A stretch of 64,000 nucleotides of DNA, from NCBI GenBank assembly GCA_903906425.1, contig CAIVKH010000188.1, positions 1 through 64,000 on the forward strand. Direction: 5' to 3'. Within the stretch, counting starts at the first letter, position 1; each line of letters begins with the position of its first letter. Source of the stretch: an uncultured bacterium (GTDB lineage: Bacteria; Verrucomicrobiota; Kiritimatiellia; CAIVKH01). The translations under genes were made by a program, and so were the position numbers. The notes below the pieces were generated by a model, which searched no databases, was not told the origin of the DNA, and saw only the letters and a list, made by a program, of their open reading frames with translations. This document shows, one piece after another, positions 18,101 through 26,073 of the stretch.

Positions 18101-20025
18101 ATACCAGAAGAGATCTCTGTGAACGTCACCACAAGCGGCGTCTTGCCAGCACGAATATCTGAGGCAAAATCTATGGCTGGTACGTCTGCGCCAACGCCTG
18201 AAACAAGATTGGCCGAATCGCCACCATTGCTTGTGAAAACCACATTGTCGTCGAAAGAACTCATCGTCAGTGGACTGAACCCGATCGTTATGTTCGTCGA
18301 AGCATGCCCCGACAGAGTGAAAGAACCATTTCCGATGACTGCAAACGCGCTGCTCACAGAGGTTGTGCCTACAAGTAATTCATCGCCGAGATTCACCACT
18401 GTAAAATCGGTCTGCGCCGTCTGACCGGTGACCACGAGGCCGAAGTCATAGCTAACGGGACTGACCCCAAGCATTGGCGGAGCCGAGGCAAGGCCATGAA
18501 CACTGGTCATTGCAGATCCTCCATCGCTGGTGATCACGACAGCGTCCAGATATTCACCTGCCGGCTCCGCATCGAAACGGACAGTGATGGAGTTCGTTCC
18601 TCCCGGTTCCATGGTGAACGGGCTGCCCGCCTCGATGAAAAACGGTTCGCCAACGGTTGCTGATCCGTTCAGCGTCAGGCACCCCGTGTTCACGATGGTG
18701 ATGGTGCGTTGACTACTTTGTCCTAGCTGAAGCGCGCCAAAATCCAGCGCTTCGCCAGACACATACAATTGCGGAACACAATTCGTTGCGAGAACGAAGT
18801 CCGGCTGTGTATTCGTCACCATCCCGACGGGGCCTTGGATAATCAACTGAACTGTCATGGCCCCGGTGCTTGTGTAGGTATAACTCACATTCGTATCCGT
18901 CGCATTGATCGTTGTTCCGTCGCCGAACGACCACAAGCGATTTGTGATATCCCCTGTTGATAGGTCAGTGAAAGCGACCATGAATGGAATCTGACCAGTG
19001 CGCACATCTGCGACGAATTCCGGGTCCAGCGGCACGGCTCCAACTCCGATGACCGGACAGACTGAGCCTCCGCCGTTGCTCGCAAAGACAACATCGTTGC
19101 TGAATTCGCCGACCACATCCGGCTCGAAGCTGACGAGGATATTTGTCGCACAATGACCAGCGAGATTGATCGAACCGTCGCCGATAATTGCGAATGCGCC
19201 GCCGACGGCCACCGTCCCTGCCAGAGCGGCCTCGCCAGGGTTCGCGACCAAGAAGACGGTCTGCGCGGCCCGTCCAGTGGCGACGAAACCGAAATCATAG
19301 CTCGCCGGACTCACAAGGAGTGACGCGGGCGCGATGGCAAGCGCACTGAGAGGGATCGTCGAACTGCCGCCGTCACTATTGACATGCACAACCCCTCCAT
19401 AATTGTCAGCAACCGGTGGACAGAAGCTGATCGTGACCAGATTCGTCTCGCCGGGCGCGACACTGAACGGACTGCCCGCCGTCACAGAGAAGGGCCAGTC
19501 GGCGGAAACATCGCCATCCAGATTCATGCAGCCGGTATTGATCACCGTCACGATCCGATCACTGCACGACCCGACCGCAACCGATCCAAAATTCAGCGAC
19601 GCCGGTCCGGAGACCAGCAGAGGCGGGCAACTGGCCACAACAATATAGTCCGGCTGCGTGTTGGTATCCTCGCCGTCAGGCCCCTGCACAATCAGTTGCA
19701 CGGTGTTCGTGCCGGCCGCCACGTACGTGTGTGAAACGCCAGCGTCCGTCGCATTGCTGATCGCCCCATCGCCGAACGACCAGATCCAATTCGTGATCGT
19801 GCCGCTGGACAAATCGGTGAAATTGACCGTGAACGGGACCGCGCCAATGCGGACATCCGTTGAGAAATCCGCGAGCGGGCCAGTCTGTGCCAGCGCGGCC
19901 CCGCTGGCGCCCATCGCGAGCGAGAGAACCGCGGCAAGGCGCATGGTGGACCACAGGCGCAACAGCCTGCGGCCACGCAAAAAAAATCCTGCCAGCCTTT
20001 TCCCTCTTTCGAAGAAGATCATCAT
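9190..20025 (-). CDS. Giant secreted PKD/ASH-repeat surface protein
   Basis: A 3611-residue exported protein. Two ATGs (20025, 20022) follow a GGAG; a GTG at 20037 is also in frame. A long basic n-region precedes a signal peptide ending ASGAALAQ. The body has eleven units of about 283 residues, each a PKD domain (core W.FGDG or FGDE) followed by two ASH/choice-of-anchor-D beta domains (LDFG.V..G, then YDFG.V.TGQ). Unit 6 (about 15650-15090) has only one ASH domain. The last 550 residues hold putative-Ig/cadherin-like modules (PEMQLMV..NAQV; ISW.PDE), one more ASH domain and the tail ending QFFRLRLP. It is presumably an adhesive or matrix protein of the cell surface. The middle of the gene is visibly poorer in G+C than its ends and neighbours. 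Confidence 0.92.
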   Translation of the reverse strand: MMIFFERGKRLAGFFLRGRRLLRLWSTMRLAAVLSLAMGASGAALAQTGPLADFSTDVRIGAVPFTVNFTDLSSGTITNWIWSFGDGAISNATDAGVSHTYVAAGTNTVQLIVQGPDGEDTNTQPDYIVVASCPPLLVSGPASLNFGSVAVGSCSDRIVTVINTGCMNLDGDVSADWPFSVTAGSPFSVAPGETNLVTISFCPPVADNYGGVVHVNSDGGSSTIPLSALAIAPASLLVSPASYDFGFVATGRAAQTVFLVANPGEAALAGTVAVGGAFAIIGDGSINLAGHCATNILVSFEPDVVGEFSNDVVFASNGGGSVCPVIGVGAVPLDPEFVADVRTGQIPFMVAFTDLSTGDITNRLWSFGDGTTINATDTNVSYTYTSTGAMTVQLIIQGPVGMVTNTQPDFVLATNCVPQLYVSGEALDFGALQLGQSSQRTITIVNTGCLTLNGSATVGEPFFIEAGSPFTMEPGGTNSITVRFDAEPAGEYLDAVVITSDGGSAMTSVHGLASAPPMLGVSPVSYDFGLVVTGQTAQTDFTVVNLGDELLVGTTSVSSAFAVIGNGSFTLSGHASTNITIGFSPLTMSSFDDNVVFTSNGGDSANLVSGVGADVPAIDFASDIRAGKTPLVVTFTEISSGMITNRLWSFGDGTTSNTMFGIVSHTYTSAGTYSVQLIAQRLIGAATNMKTDYIVVTNCPPQIFVAQTELDFGTIITSQTNDMQLTVMNIGCLTLTGSVVVGGPFEVLAGTPFTLAAGETNAVTIRFLPPTAGEYENRVSIISDGGTATSTVAGIALPMLDVSPATHDFGAVAVGQTSQAVFVVTNRGEMALAGTATVSGIFAIVGNGAFALAPHQASNIVIRFAPLEDGSANNDVVFASDCGTSTNPVTGAGAHFPRASFAVDAQTGQIPFTVNFTDYSIGTITNRIWSFGDGTMTSTTDLNLSHTYMSAGTNTVLLIVEGPLGSETNIQRDLIFATNCPSQLAVSPLLWEFGSVIIGHTREFNLTVQNAGCLAMVGEASVADPFAIVTGSAFNLSSGASSNIIVSFQPQSRGGFTNELAITSEGGNATIVVTGVGLDAPRLMVSPDNYDFGIVATGQSVQTSFVVTNQGESILTGTTIVCGAFSVIGDGSFNLDAGQTTNIVIGFLPLVEGVFSNSAIFTSSGGDSTNPVTGVGMPPLHADFVADVRTGQVPFVVTFTDCSTGPVTNRNWLFGDGSTSNTANTMVSHTYVSTGMNAVQLIVDGPPGADTNIQPDFIVATNCPSVLSVSVSQLNFGAVTVGTSNELKLALVNLGCESLNGTASGGGPFVITGGSPFNNVSGVTNLLAISFRPMTGGGFTNSIVIISDGGSTTCGVTGVALTPSAMGVNPQSYDFGTIETGRTVQAVFVVTNYGESALSGVAMVDSPFSVISGGSFVVAGRGTTNIVVEFAPQSGGTFATELVLTSKGGDFMSLVTGNGAIMPHAYFSANVRTGQVPFAVTFTDLSHGTITGRLWSFGDGVTSNTAELIVTHVYSDTGSHAVRLITQGPLGSDTNIQPAFIVATNCPPLLLASPITSSFGLVDVGQSNDLDLIIVNMGCMTMTGAATVGGPFVIANGNPFNVASGETNRITVSFRPQAVGRFTNEIVITSNGGVLTNLATGLGSSLLHADFMANVRTGEVPLAVTFTDHSIGVITNRSWSFGDGGASNTMSSAVSHVYAAAGTYTVQLLVEDPINADTNIQMGFIVATNCPPLLSASPALLNFGTLVAGESNDLTFLIANVGCEVLTGEVNIGGPFVLVSGSSFEMSPGETNVIGISFRPVIAGGYTNQAVVMSGGGSATSTVIGVALSPAVLGVSPVYYDFGVVATGQTAQTCLWVTNYGDSTLSGTITAGGPFAIRDDSSFTLAGHGSTNIIVTFTPSTEGQMSQNVVFDSNGGEQALPFWGVGAIMPHAAFEADVWTGQIPFIVIFTDQSSGTITNRRWEFGDGESSSVAGTVVQHVYTSVGTNTVQLIVQGPLGTSTNDQIGCIVCTNCQPRLSIAPDPLDFGRVQPGLSSNLTLAVANDGCMVLHGWASVGGPFTVVNGSPFDISPGATNLVEISFLPMAYGIYSNKIMYACDALTVTGTVMGAVLTPQLIGVNPTNCNFGVVVTGQTAQISIAITNIGDSLLTGTTVVSGVFSVIGDGSFSLAGHGATNVLFGFTPPTEGAFGDWVTFSSDGGELYIPVSGVGAVIPLADFVADIHTGEVPLVVAFTDTSTGIVTNRFWSFGDETTSNATGKIVAHTYWTTGTNTVQLIVDGIVGADTNAQVGLIVVTNCPPSLLVDTSPLDFGIVTVGRSSDLSIAVANIGCLNLKGSAAVGGAFAIVSETPFSIAPSVTNYITIRFQPLTSGGFTNEFDLMSDGGSMTGTVIGMAITPAQFAVTPADYDFGVVATGQAVQTAFIVTNLGESTLMGTTTVGGAFAVIGDGSFSMAGYGVTNILISFAPISDGTFSNNVIFTSNGGGATNPVTGTGSALLCADFAADIRTGQVPLVVTFTDMSTGIVTNRYWSFGDGASSNTIESAVTHTFTNTGVRAIQLVVQGPLGQATNSRTDFIVITNCPAQLAIDLVRLDFGQVSVPGGKSLDIMVSNMGCEVLTGEVAVGGPFAIVSGSPFAVDSGAITVVTIDFAPQSEGGYTNNFIVISGGGNATGVVTGVGMTPPASPILGVSPTNFDFGIVAAGHTAQMNITVTNSGGGTLAGVIYLSGAFSVAGNAVFSVDANAATNILINFTPPNVGAFNEQLFVVDSTGYLVIPVTGIGALIPHADFVADVRTGQVPFSVTFTDLSTGTITNRVWSFGDGAASNVTGAIVSHAFTVTGIRTVQLIAQGPVGADTNTQLAYITATNCPPQLFVNPTSLVFGPTLVGESSNLRLAVVNTGCLTLTGSASFDMGAQFAIADGSSFSIDPGATNVITISFQPYLQGACTSEFIISSDGGTVTGAVSGVALLPASVGVSPAGYDFGPVLVGTYSDSIFVVTNYGDLAAAGTVTVGSAFAIIGDPLFNLAPHDSTNITVRFSPQGYVSYTDSVTFASTGGTIANEVTGRGVMMPVLPYIPDQTIPEMQLMVMTNAQVLGDIQPPALTYAILDAPAGMHIDPIYGVISWTPDESQGPGTGIVTTVVIAEGMSALAATNSFAVYVREVNRSPSLASVSNRVVSPGDFVTVTNVASDPDQPANVLTFSLVNSPGDMQINPISGVLTWTPDASVAGISNTITVRVTDDGLPPLSADTTFRIYVRAPAALGVTPSAYAFGFIVTGQSVQATFVVTNLGDFATSGSAEIGGTFEIVGNASFNLAAHGSSNLTVRFAPVATGVQSYDLTFASTVESPAIPVTGTGVPTAEMPLLDDQTVPEMQLMVVANAQVSAGVPPSILSYALLNAPAGMLINPTNGVISWAPDEGQGPGTYTVTTVVGEASLPPVAATNSFTVYVTEVNRSPVFAATADRSVYPLALLSVTNVVADPDIPANAFTFSLVSAPPDALLDRYSGVFTWMPTADYFGTTNTVTVHVDDDGQPSLGADMSFNIFVVAPDVQFDGYRNGAVITWPAAASPFVLESTTNITGDATWDIVTNSPAGGGPMLMLTNRAPFYSQFFRLRLP

Positions 20026-20204
20026 CAGTCTCCGCACCGGCCCCGATTCAAGCCACCCTGCGGCTTTGCCTCAGTCGGGCCGGTGCAATACATCACATTT
20101 CGCGGGAGGCAGATTCTACAGGGCCGCCACCGCATCTGAAACCACAAAGTTGCTCGCCGCCAAAATCCCCGGCCACGCACCCGCGCCGCCGCCGCCTCGC
20201 TGGC

Positions 20205-20282
20205 TTCCAATCATTGGAAAACCGGCGCACCCAAACTTCCAACCATTGGAAAATTACGCACCGCAACTTCCAATGATTGGAA
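20205..20282. repeat. 32-bp-phased palindrome array, locus 4 (3 copies)
   Basis: Copies at 20205-20219 (perfect), 20237-20251 (variant AACCATT) and 20268-20282 (perfect). Intervals are 32 and 31 bp; this is the only 31-bp step in the window. It lies upstream of the giant PKD/ASH gene and just after the stop of the second S8 protease. Confidence 0.95.
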
Positions 20283-20284
20283 AC

Positions 20285-23200
20285 TCACGGCAGACGCAGC
20301 CTGAAGAATTCCGTATCGGCGGGCACACCGTTCGTCTCAATCAGAAATACCCCGTTCGTGCCGGGCGCGTTTGAAGCCGTCATCCACGACGCCGGATCGA
20401 AAATGTTCGTGGACATTTCCAGGACATACACCGATGCCGCGGCGGGCCACGTGATCAGCGCGCCATCCGCGATGCCGCCAAGATTCACCGCCGGCGCGGT
20501 GACGACAACGTTGAACGAAACATCCGCGCTCAGCGGTGGCGCGCCGTCGTCAGTCACGCGCACCGTGAAATTGTTCGTCGTGCCGTAAAGCGCGGCCGAC
20601 GGCGACCACGAAAGCAATCCGCTTACCGAATCGAGCAGCGCCCCGTCCGGCGCGACGACGAGCGAGAACGCCAGCGAATTCGTCGGGATGTCCGCGTCCG
20701 ACGCCCGGTTCGTGACCAGCAGCGAAGCGCCTGCGAAAACTTCCATGTTTGAAACTACCGCCAGCACCGGTGCCCGATTCACCTCGGTGACAACCGCGAC
20801 AAAAGAACCGGTCGTCGCAAGCGGGCTCGCTCCGTTGTCGGTCGCGACCGCTGTGATGACGCTTGTCGAAGGCCCCTGATCTTCCGCAGGCGTCCACGAG
20901 ATCACGCCGCTGGCGGAATCAATCGTCATGCCTGTCGGCGCGGACAAAAGCGAATACGTGAGCGTGTTTGTCGGAATGTCCGGATCGGTCGCGGCGTTCG
21001 TGAAGATAAACGTGGTGAGTTCCGCGATGGTTTGCGTCGGAACGAACGGAAAAACCGGCGGACTGTTGCTCTCGCGGACAACCAACGTGAATGAGTTTGT
21101 CGTGCTCATCGGCGGCACGCCGTTATCGGTGACGACCGTCGTGACAAGATTCGTGCTCGGCTCCTGCACCTCCGTGGGCGTCCACGTGATGACACCATTC
21201 GTGTCGATCACCGCACCGGTCGGGGCAGTCACCAACGAATAGCTGAGCGAATTCGCCGGAATATCGCCATCAATCGCTCGATTCGTGATGACGATGGCAG
21301 TCAGCTCATAATTCGTTTGCGTCGCGAAGGCCGGCAGGAACGGAGCCGTGTTCATCGTGTCGCCGCGCAACAAGAGCGAATACGGTTGCGATCCGCCGCT
21401 GGGCACGTTGTGACCGGCGACACGGATCACATAGACGCCCGTTGTTGGAGCCATGAAATCAATCCCCTCGACGTTGTTCGATCGGTCCGGCGACGACATG
21501 CCGTGGGTGAAATTCGTCGCGCCGGCCGGGTTGATCACGACCAGATCGAGATCATTGACAAGCTTCGTTCCTGATCCGGCAGTGCCCGGATAATCCGACC
21601 AGCAAAGCGTGACGCGAAGCAGATTTGTCCCGCCAATCGAAACCCGGTAAAGATTCGTCGCGCCGGTCGCGAGAGTCCCGTCGTCGAACGCCGCTATTGA
21701 AAGAGGCACCGATGGAAACAGCGTGTGCTCGACATCGATTTGTCCCCATCCTTCAACGTTATTCGGCCGCTGTCCGCCTGGAATCTCACGCGTTGAGCCT
21801 GTTCCGTATTGTCCGGGAGAAATCGAGCGAGCGCCATTGATCATCATGCCTTTTATTAGCGAGGCACTCGGACTGGTGACGGCGGTCATCGTCGCGAAGA
21901 ACTGGCGAAAAAGAATCGCACAACCCGCAGTGAGCGGTGTGGCCATGCTCGTGCCTCCTTCGATCATGTAGTTGGTATTGTCCGGCGCGACGCCCCAGCC
22001 CGTTCCGCTGGCGGAGCGCGAACGCGTCGAAATGATGTCGGTTCCCGGCGCAACGATGTCGGGTTTGAAACGGCCATCGCGGCACGGTCCGCGCGACGAA
22101 AGTGCAGCCATGCCTTGATTCACGCCGTCGTACGGTTTTGACATCAAATCGGACAGCACAGGATTGACGAAGGGATGACTGGACAGGCCGCTGTAGGCAA
22201 GTCCCGAAGCTTCGCCGGTATTGTGGAAATTCTCCGATGCGCCGACGCTGATGCAATTCTTCGCCGTCGCGGGTGCGCGCATCGAACTGAGATCAACCAC
22301 GCCGTCCGAATTTGCGTCGGTGCCCTGATTGCCCGCCGCGAAGCAGATGACCATATCGCGGTTGGACCAGATGAAGAAATCAACATCTTGCGAATAGCTG
22401 TTGTAGGAACTGTCGGTCGTGTCGCCCCAACTGTCCGAATGAACGCGCGCCCCGTTTGTGTAGGCCGGCGAAAAAAGCGCGCCGAGACTCGAAGGGATCC
22501 CCCCGAGATTACCGCCACTGTCCATCACCGACTGAATGACGAGTCGTGCATCAGCGGCCACGCCACGATATTTCCCGGCGCTGGCCGCGCCGGAACCGAG
22601 CACGGAGCCGCAGACGTGCGTGCCGTGGCCATTGCTATCGCTCCAATTTCCAACGCGTCCCAGCGCGTAGGCCGCCTTCACGCGGCCCGCGAAATCGGTG
22701 TGCAAGGTGGACAAGTTTCCGGTGTCCAACCCGGTGTCGCACACGGCGGCAATCTGGTTGCTGCCGGTCAACCCGCGCACAGCCCAGACGTTCGTCACGT
22801 TCAGCCGCGGCCCCTCCACCGCGCGATTATTGAAAAGCATCGGGCGGTCGAATTCCTCGATCCACTGAACCGTCTCCATCGCCGCCAGCGTCGGGATCAC
22901 CGCAGCCGGAACGTCGGCGTGAACGCGGCCAAATTCGCCGACGCGAATCTCCTCGATTTTTGCCGCGCCGATTTTCGACGCGGCCTCCGCAATGGCGGAA
23001 ACGTCGTCGGCATGAAACGCGTTGATATCCACCGTCACCGTCCCGGAATTTTTCGCAGCCAGCTTCGGCTGGATTTTGTATTCAGCTTTGTATGGCCCGA
23101 TCCAGTTCACGCCGCTCAGCGCCGCCACGCGACGGGCAGTCGCCTCGTCCATTCGCGCCGCGAACGCAAACTCCGGCATGTAACCGAAAAGTTTCGCCCC

Positions 23201-23668
23201 GGCCTCGCGCAGCCGAATCTTGTCCGCCTCGGTGACCGGCCCGCTCAACTGCACGATCCACGTCGCCTCCCCTGCGCCGAACGCGAGCGTCCCCACATCG
23301 CGCGCCAGCACGCCGGCACCCGAACTGCGTGATGTGTCGAGCGATTGACCTTCGAGGCTGATCACTTTTTCCACGTCGCGCGACGCGGCTGACGCCTGCA
23401 TCTCCGCCGGACCTGCATCAGAAACTTGCGAAGCCGCGCCGGCGGAACTCGCCGTCAAGTTCGTCGGCGCCGGACTGGAAAATCCGCCCGCCGCCGCGCG
23501 CACCGCGACAGCCTTCTGCGGAAAGGAAGTCTCCACGGAAACATCGCAGAAAACTCCGCGGCCCGACGAAAAAACAGGAAACGCGCGCAGGCAAAGAACT
23601 GCCGTGAGGATTGCAAAGAAAATCCCCGCAGCCAGCAGCGCGCCTCTCCCGCATGCTTTTCGTGTCAT
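20285..23668 (-). CDS. Secreted subtilisin-like (S8) serine protease, second copy
   Basis: An 1127-residue exported S8 protease related to the one at 3662-9067 over the N-terminal 700 or so residues (shared IGPYKAEYKIQP, WIEE, FNNRAVEGPRLNVTNVW). I chose the ATG at 23668, which gives a clean signal (MTRKACGRGALLAAG..); an in-frame GTG exists at 23701. Catalytic Asp311 (CDTGLDTG), His348 (GHGTHVCG) and a Ser near 570 (GGTSMATP) are present, followed by the jelly-roll domain (WSDYPGTAG). The C-terminus then differs from the first copy: three or four putative-Ig/cadherin-like modules (ISWTPAEDQG) like those in the giant protein, then the tail ending EFFRLRLP. Its position upstream of the giant gene in the same orientation suggests co-function. 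Confidence 0.92.
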   Translation of the reverse strand: MTRKACGRGALLAAGIFFAILTAVLCLRAFPVFSSGRGVFCDVSVETSFPQKAVAVRAAAGGFSSPAPTNLTASSAGAASQVSDAGPAEMQASAASRDVEKVISLEGQSLDTSRSSGAGVLARDVGTLAFGAGEATWIVQLSGPVTEADKIRLREAGAKLFGYMPEFAFAARMDEATARRVAALSGVNWIGPYKAEYKIQPKLAAKNSGTVTVDINAFHADDVSAIAEAASKIGAAKIEEIRVGEFGRVHADVPAAVIPTLAAMETVQWIEEFDRPMLFNNRAVEGPRLNVTNVWAVRGLTGSNQIAAVCDTGLDTGNLSTLHTDFAGRVKAAYALGRVGNWSDSNGHGTHVCGSVLGSGAASAGKYRGVAADARLVIQSVMDSGGNLGGIPSSLGALFSPAYTNGARVHSDSWGDTTDSSYNSYSQDVDFFIWSNRDMVICFAAGNQGTDANSDGVVDLSSMRAPATAKNCISVGASENFHNTGEASGLAYSGLSSHPFVNPVLSDLMSKPYDGVNQGMAALSSRGPCRDGRFKPDIVAPGTDIISTRSRSASGTGWGVAPDNTNYMIEGGTSMATPLTAGCAILFRQFFATMTAVTSPSASLIKGMMINGARSISPGQYGTGSTREIPGGQRPNNVEGWGQIDVEHTLFPSVPLSIAAFDDGTLATGATNLYRVSIGGTNLLRVTLCWSDYPGTAGSGTKLVNDLDLVVINPAGATNFTHGMSSPDRSNNVEGIDFMAPTTGVYVIRVAGHNVPSGGSQPYSLLLRGDTMNTAPFLPAFATQTNYELTAIVITNRAIDGDIPANSLSYSLVTAPTGAVIDTNGVITWTPTEVQEPSTNLVTTVVTDNGVPPMSTTNSFTLVVRESNSPPVFPFVPTQTIAELTTFIFTNAATDPDIPTNTLTYSLLSAPTGMTIDSASGVISWTPAEDQGPSTSVITAVATDNGASPLATTGSFVAVVTEVNRAPVLAVVSNMEVFAGASLLVTNRASDADIPTNSLAFSLVVAPDGALLDSVSGLLSWSPSAALYGTTNNFTVRVTDDGAPPLSADVSFNVVVTAPAVNLGGIADGALITWPAAASVYVLEMSTNIFDPASWMTASNAPGTNGVFLIETNGVPADTEFFRLRLP

Positions 23669-23762
23669 AAATGGTGGGGAAAATACCCCGAACGCACGCA
23701 CTTTTCCGAACTGAGATCAATTACATGAAGCCAGTTCCGTGCCAGCGCGCCGCCGCGAGAAC

Positions 23763-23841
23763 TTCCAATCATTGGAGGCCACGCCGCCGCACTTCTCCAG
23801 TCATTGGAAAATCCGGCCGCGCAAATTTCCAGTGATTGGAA
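23763..23841. repeat. 32-bp-phased palindrome array, locus 5 (3 degenerate copies)
   Basis: Copies at 23763-23777 (last base changed), 23795-23809 (CTCCAGTC form) and 23827-23841 (CCAGTG form). All three deviate from the consensus yet both intervals are exactly 32 bp. It sits between the aldo/keto reductase stop and the S8 protease start (both minus). Confidence 0.9.
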
Positions 23842-23862
23842 AAATGCGACGGCGGTCCGGCA

Positions 23863-24849
23863 TCAGCGGTTGAGCGCCTTCATCGCTTGCGGCGGATAGC
23901 GCTCGCCGGCGGTCGCGTGCGGCGCGAAAACTTTTGCGATCCGCTCGCGGTCGCTCTTCGTCAGATGAAGCTCGGCGGCCCTGACATTTTCTTCGAGATA
24001 GCGACGGCGTTTCGTACCGGGAATCGGGACGATGTCGTCGCCCTGCGCGAGCAGCCACGCGAGCGCGACTTCGGCTGGCGTGCATTTCTTCTCGCTCGCG
24101 ACGGCTTCGACGACGCGGACGAGTTCCAGATTCTTCTCGAAATTTTCGCCCATGAATCGCGGATGAAAGCGCCGGTAATCGTCGGCGGGCAGGTCCTCGA
24201 ATTTTTGAAATCGCCCGGTGAGAAATCCGCGGCCGAGCGGGCTGTAGGCGACGAAGCCGATGCCGAGTTCGCGGCAGGTCGGAAGAATTTCGTCCTCCGG
24301 ATCGCGCGTCCAAAGTGAATATTCGGTTTGCAGCGCGGTGATCGGATGAACTTTGTGCGCGCGGCGGATCGTCGCGGGCGCGGCCTCGGACATGCCGAGG
24401 AAACGGATCTTGCCCGCCTTCACAAGTCCGGCCATCGCGCCGATGGTGTCCTCGATCGGCGTGGCCGGGTCAACGCGGTGCTGATAATAAAGATCAATCA
24501 CGTCCACGTTCAGCCGCTTCAGGCTCGCGTCGCAGCAGGCGCGGACATATTCCGGCCTGCCGTTGACGCCGAGAAAACTTCCATCCGCGCCGCGCACGTT
24601 TCCGAATTTCGTCGCCAGAAAAAGGCGCGGCCGTCGCCCGGCGATCGCGCGCCCGACCAGCTCCTCGTTGCGGCCGATTCCATACATGTCGGCGGTGTCC
24701 AGAAACGTGACGCCAAGGTCCAACGCGCGGTGGATCGTCGCGATGGATTCTTCATCATCGCGCCCGCCGTAAAATTCCGACATGCCCATGCAGCCGAGTC
24801 CCAGCGCCGAAACCGCCGGTCCGTTCTTTCCCAATCTTCGCTCTTTCAT
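23863..24849 (-). CDS. Aldo/keto reductase
   Basis: A 328-residue NADPH-dependent aldo/keto reductase with the TIM-barrel signature: the catalytic Asp and Tyr in FLDTADMYG, Lys in LATKFG, His in YYQHRVDP, and a C-terminal NADPH-binding segment ([15 protein letters not shown]). Length and motifs fit the YakC/pyridoxal-reductase-like branch, cytoplasmic. Two adjacent ATGs exist (24852 and 24849); the GGAGG placed 5 bases ahead favours 24849. It is divergent from the glycosyltransferase gene at 24961, with 111 bases between the starts. Physiological substrate unknown. Confidence 0.92.
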   Translation of the reverse strand: MKERRLGKNGPAVSALGLGCMGMSEFYGGRDDEESIATIHRALDLGVTFLDTADMYGIGRNEELVGRAIAGRRPRLFLATKFGNVRGADGSFLGVNGRPEYVRACCDASLKRLNVDVIDLYYQHRVDPATPIEDTIGAMAGLVKAGKIRFLGMSEAAPATIRRAHKVHPITALQTEYSLWTRDPEDEILPTCRELGIGFVAYSPLGRGFLTGRFQKFEDLPADDYRRFHPRFMGENFEKNLELVRVVEAVASEKKCTPAEVALAWLLAQGDDIVPIPGTKRRRYLEENVRAAELHLTKSDRERIAKVFAPHATAGERYPPQAMKALNR

Positions 24850-24960
24850 CATTCCTCCGAAAGTTGATCGCGCTGAAATCTAAACCAGCGACACACGACT
24901 GTCGAAATACGGCTGGCGCAAACTTGCGGCGCGGCGCGAAACGTGACTATCGTCCGTGCG

Positions 24961-25962
24961 ATGAACGGCAAGCCGGCAATTCTCACGAACATGGCGTTCT
25001 GGCAAAGCGGCGCCTGGACGGCGGCGACCACCTCGATCTATCCGATGGAGGGCCGCGCGTCCGATCCGGAAGTTCTTTCGCCGTGGCGCGAGGCGTGGCT
25101 GCTGTTCCGGCAGCGCGCGCGCTTCGACGCCGTGGTGACGATGGGCACGCGCGCGACGCTGGCGTACGGGCTGCTGTGCGCGGTCGCCGGCGCGGATTCG
25201 AAGCAGATCTTCACCGAGGTTTTCATTGACGACGCGAAGCCTGGAAGTTTTTTCTGGCGAATGAAAGCCGCGGCGTTCCGCCTCGTCGCACGGCGCGCGA
25301 TTGGCGTGCTGACGAACAGCTCGATGGAAGTCGAAACGAACGCGGCGCGATTCCGCCTGCCGCTCGAACGCGTGCGCTTCGTGCCGATGCACAGCAACAT
25401 TCCGTTCGCCGAACCGTCAGCCGCCGACGGCGGCTACGTCCTTTCCGCGGGCCGCACGCTGCGCGATTACGCGACGCTGCTGGCCGCCGCGTCGCGCATT
25501 GAAAGCCGCATCGCGATCGTCTGCGGGCGCGATGACCTGGCCGGCGTAAAGATGCCGGCGAACGTGGAAATCCTCCGCGAAATTCCGCGCGATGTTTATC
25601 TCGAAAAATTGCGCCGCTGCTCGCTCGTCGCGCTGCCGCTGCTGCCGACGGAGCGGTCCACCGGCCAGGTTGTCGTGCTCGAAGCGATGGCGCTCGGCAA
25701 GCCCGTCGTCGCGACGCGCTCTCCCGGCACGATTGATTTGATCCGCGACCGCGAGAACGGCCGCCTCGTTCCGCCGCTCAATGCGGAAGCTCTCGCCGCA
25801 GCGGTGAACGATTTGCTGGCGCGAAAATCTTTCGCCGCCGAACTCGCGGCGCGCGCCCGCGCCGATGTCACGCAATCGCGCACGTTCGATCTTCACGCCG
25901 AAGAAAAATTGCGCGCCATCGCCGATCTGCTCGACCTCCGGCGCAGCGAATCACAGCGCTGA
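24961..25962 (+). CDS. Group 1 glycosyltransferase (GT4-like)
   Basis: A 333-residue cytoplasmic GT-B glycosyltransferase. The C-terminal nucleotide-sugar domain is clear: VLEAMALGKPVVATRSPGTI with the conserved Glu, followed by NGRLVPPLNAEALAAAV. The N-terminal domain is shorter than usual but contains FDAVVTMGTRATLAYG. A GTG at 24943 is in frame; I prefer the ATG at 24961, although neither has a clear ribosome-binding site. No other glycan-assembly genes are adjacent, so donor and acceptor cannot be inferred. It ends just before a convergent intergenic palindrome array. Confidence 0.85.
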   Translation: MNGKPAILTNMAFWQSGAWTAATTSIYPMEGRASDPEVLSPWREAWLLFRQRARFDAVVTMGTRATLAYGLLCAVAGADSKQIFTEVFIDDAKPGSFFWRMKAAAFRLVARRAIGVLTNSSMEVETNAARFRLPLERVRFVPMHSNIPFAEPSAADGGYVLSAGRTLRDYATLLAAASRIESRIAIVCGRDDLAGVKMPANVEILREIPRDVYLEKLRRCSLVALPLLPTERSTGQVVVLEAMALGKPVVATRSPGTIDLIRDRENGRLVPPLNAEALAAAVNDLLARKSFAAELAARARADVTQSRTFDLHAEEKLRAIADLLDLRRSESQR

Positions 25963-25987
25963 GACGCCGCGCGATCGAAGCCGTAAT

Positions 25988-26034
25988 TTCCAATGATTGG
26001 AAATTTGCGCGACCGCATTTTCCAATCATTGGAA
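25988..26034. repeat. 32-bp-phased palindrome array, locus 6 (2 copies)
   Basis: Perfect copies at 25988-26002 (centre G) and 26020-26034 (centre C), 32 bp apart, in a convergent gap between the glycosyltransferase (plus) and the membrane protein (minus). The spacer closely resembles that of locus 3 (both start ATTTGCGCGAC). Confidence 0.95.
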
Positions 26035-26073
26035 AATTTCACGATCGGCGGCGGATCAAGAATTATCTTCCGG

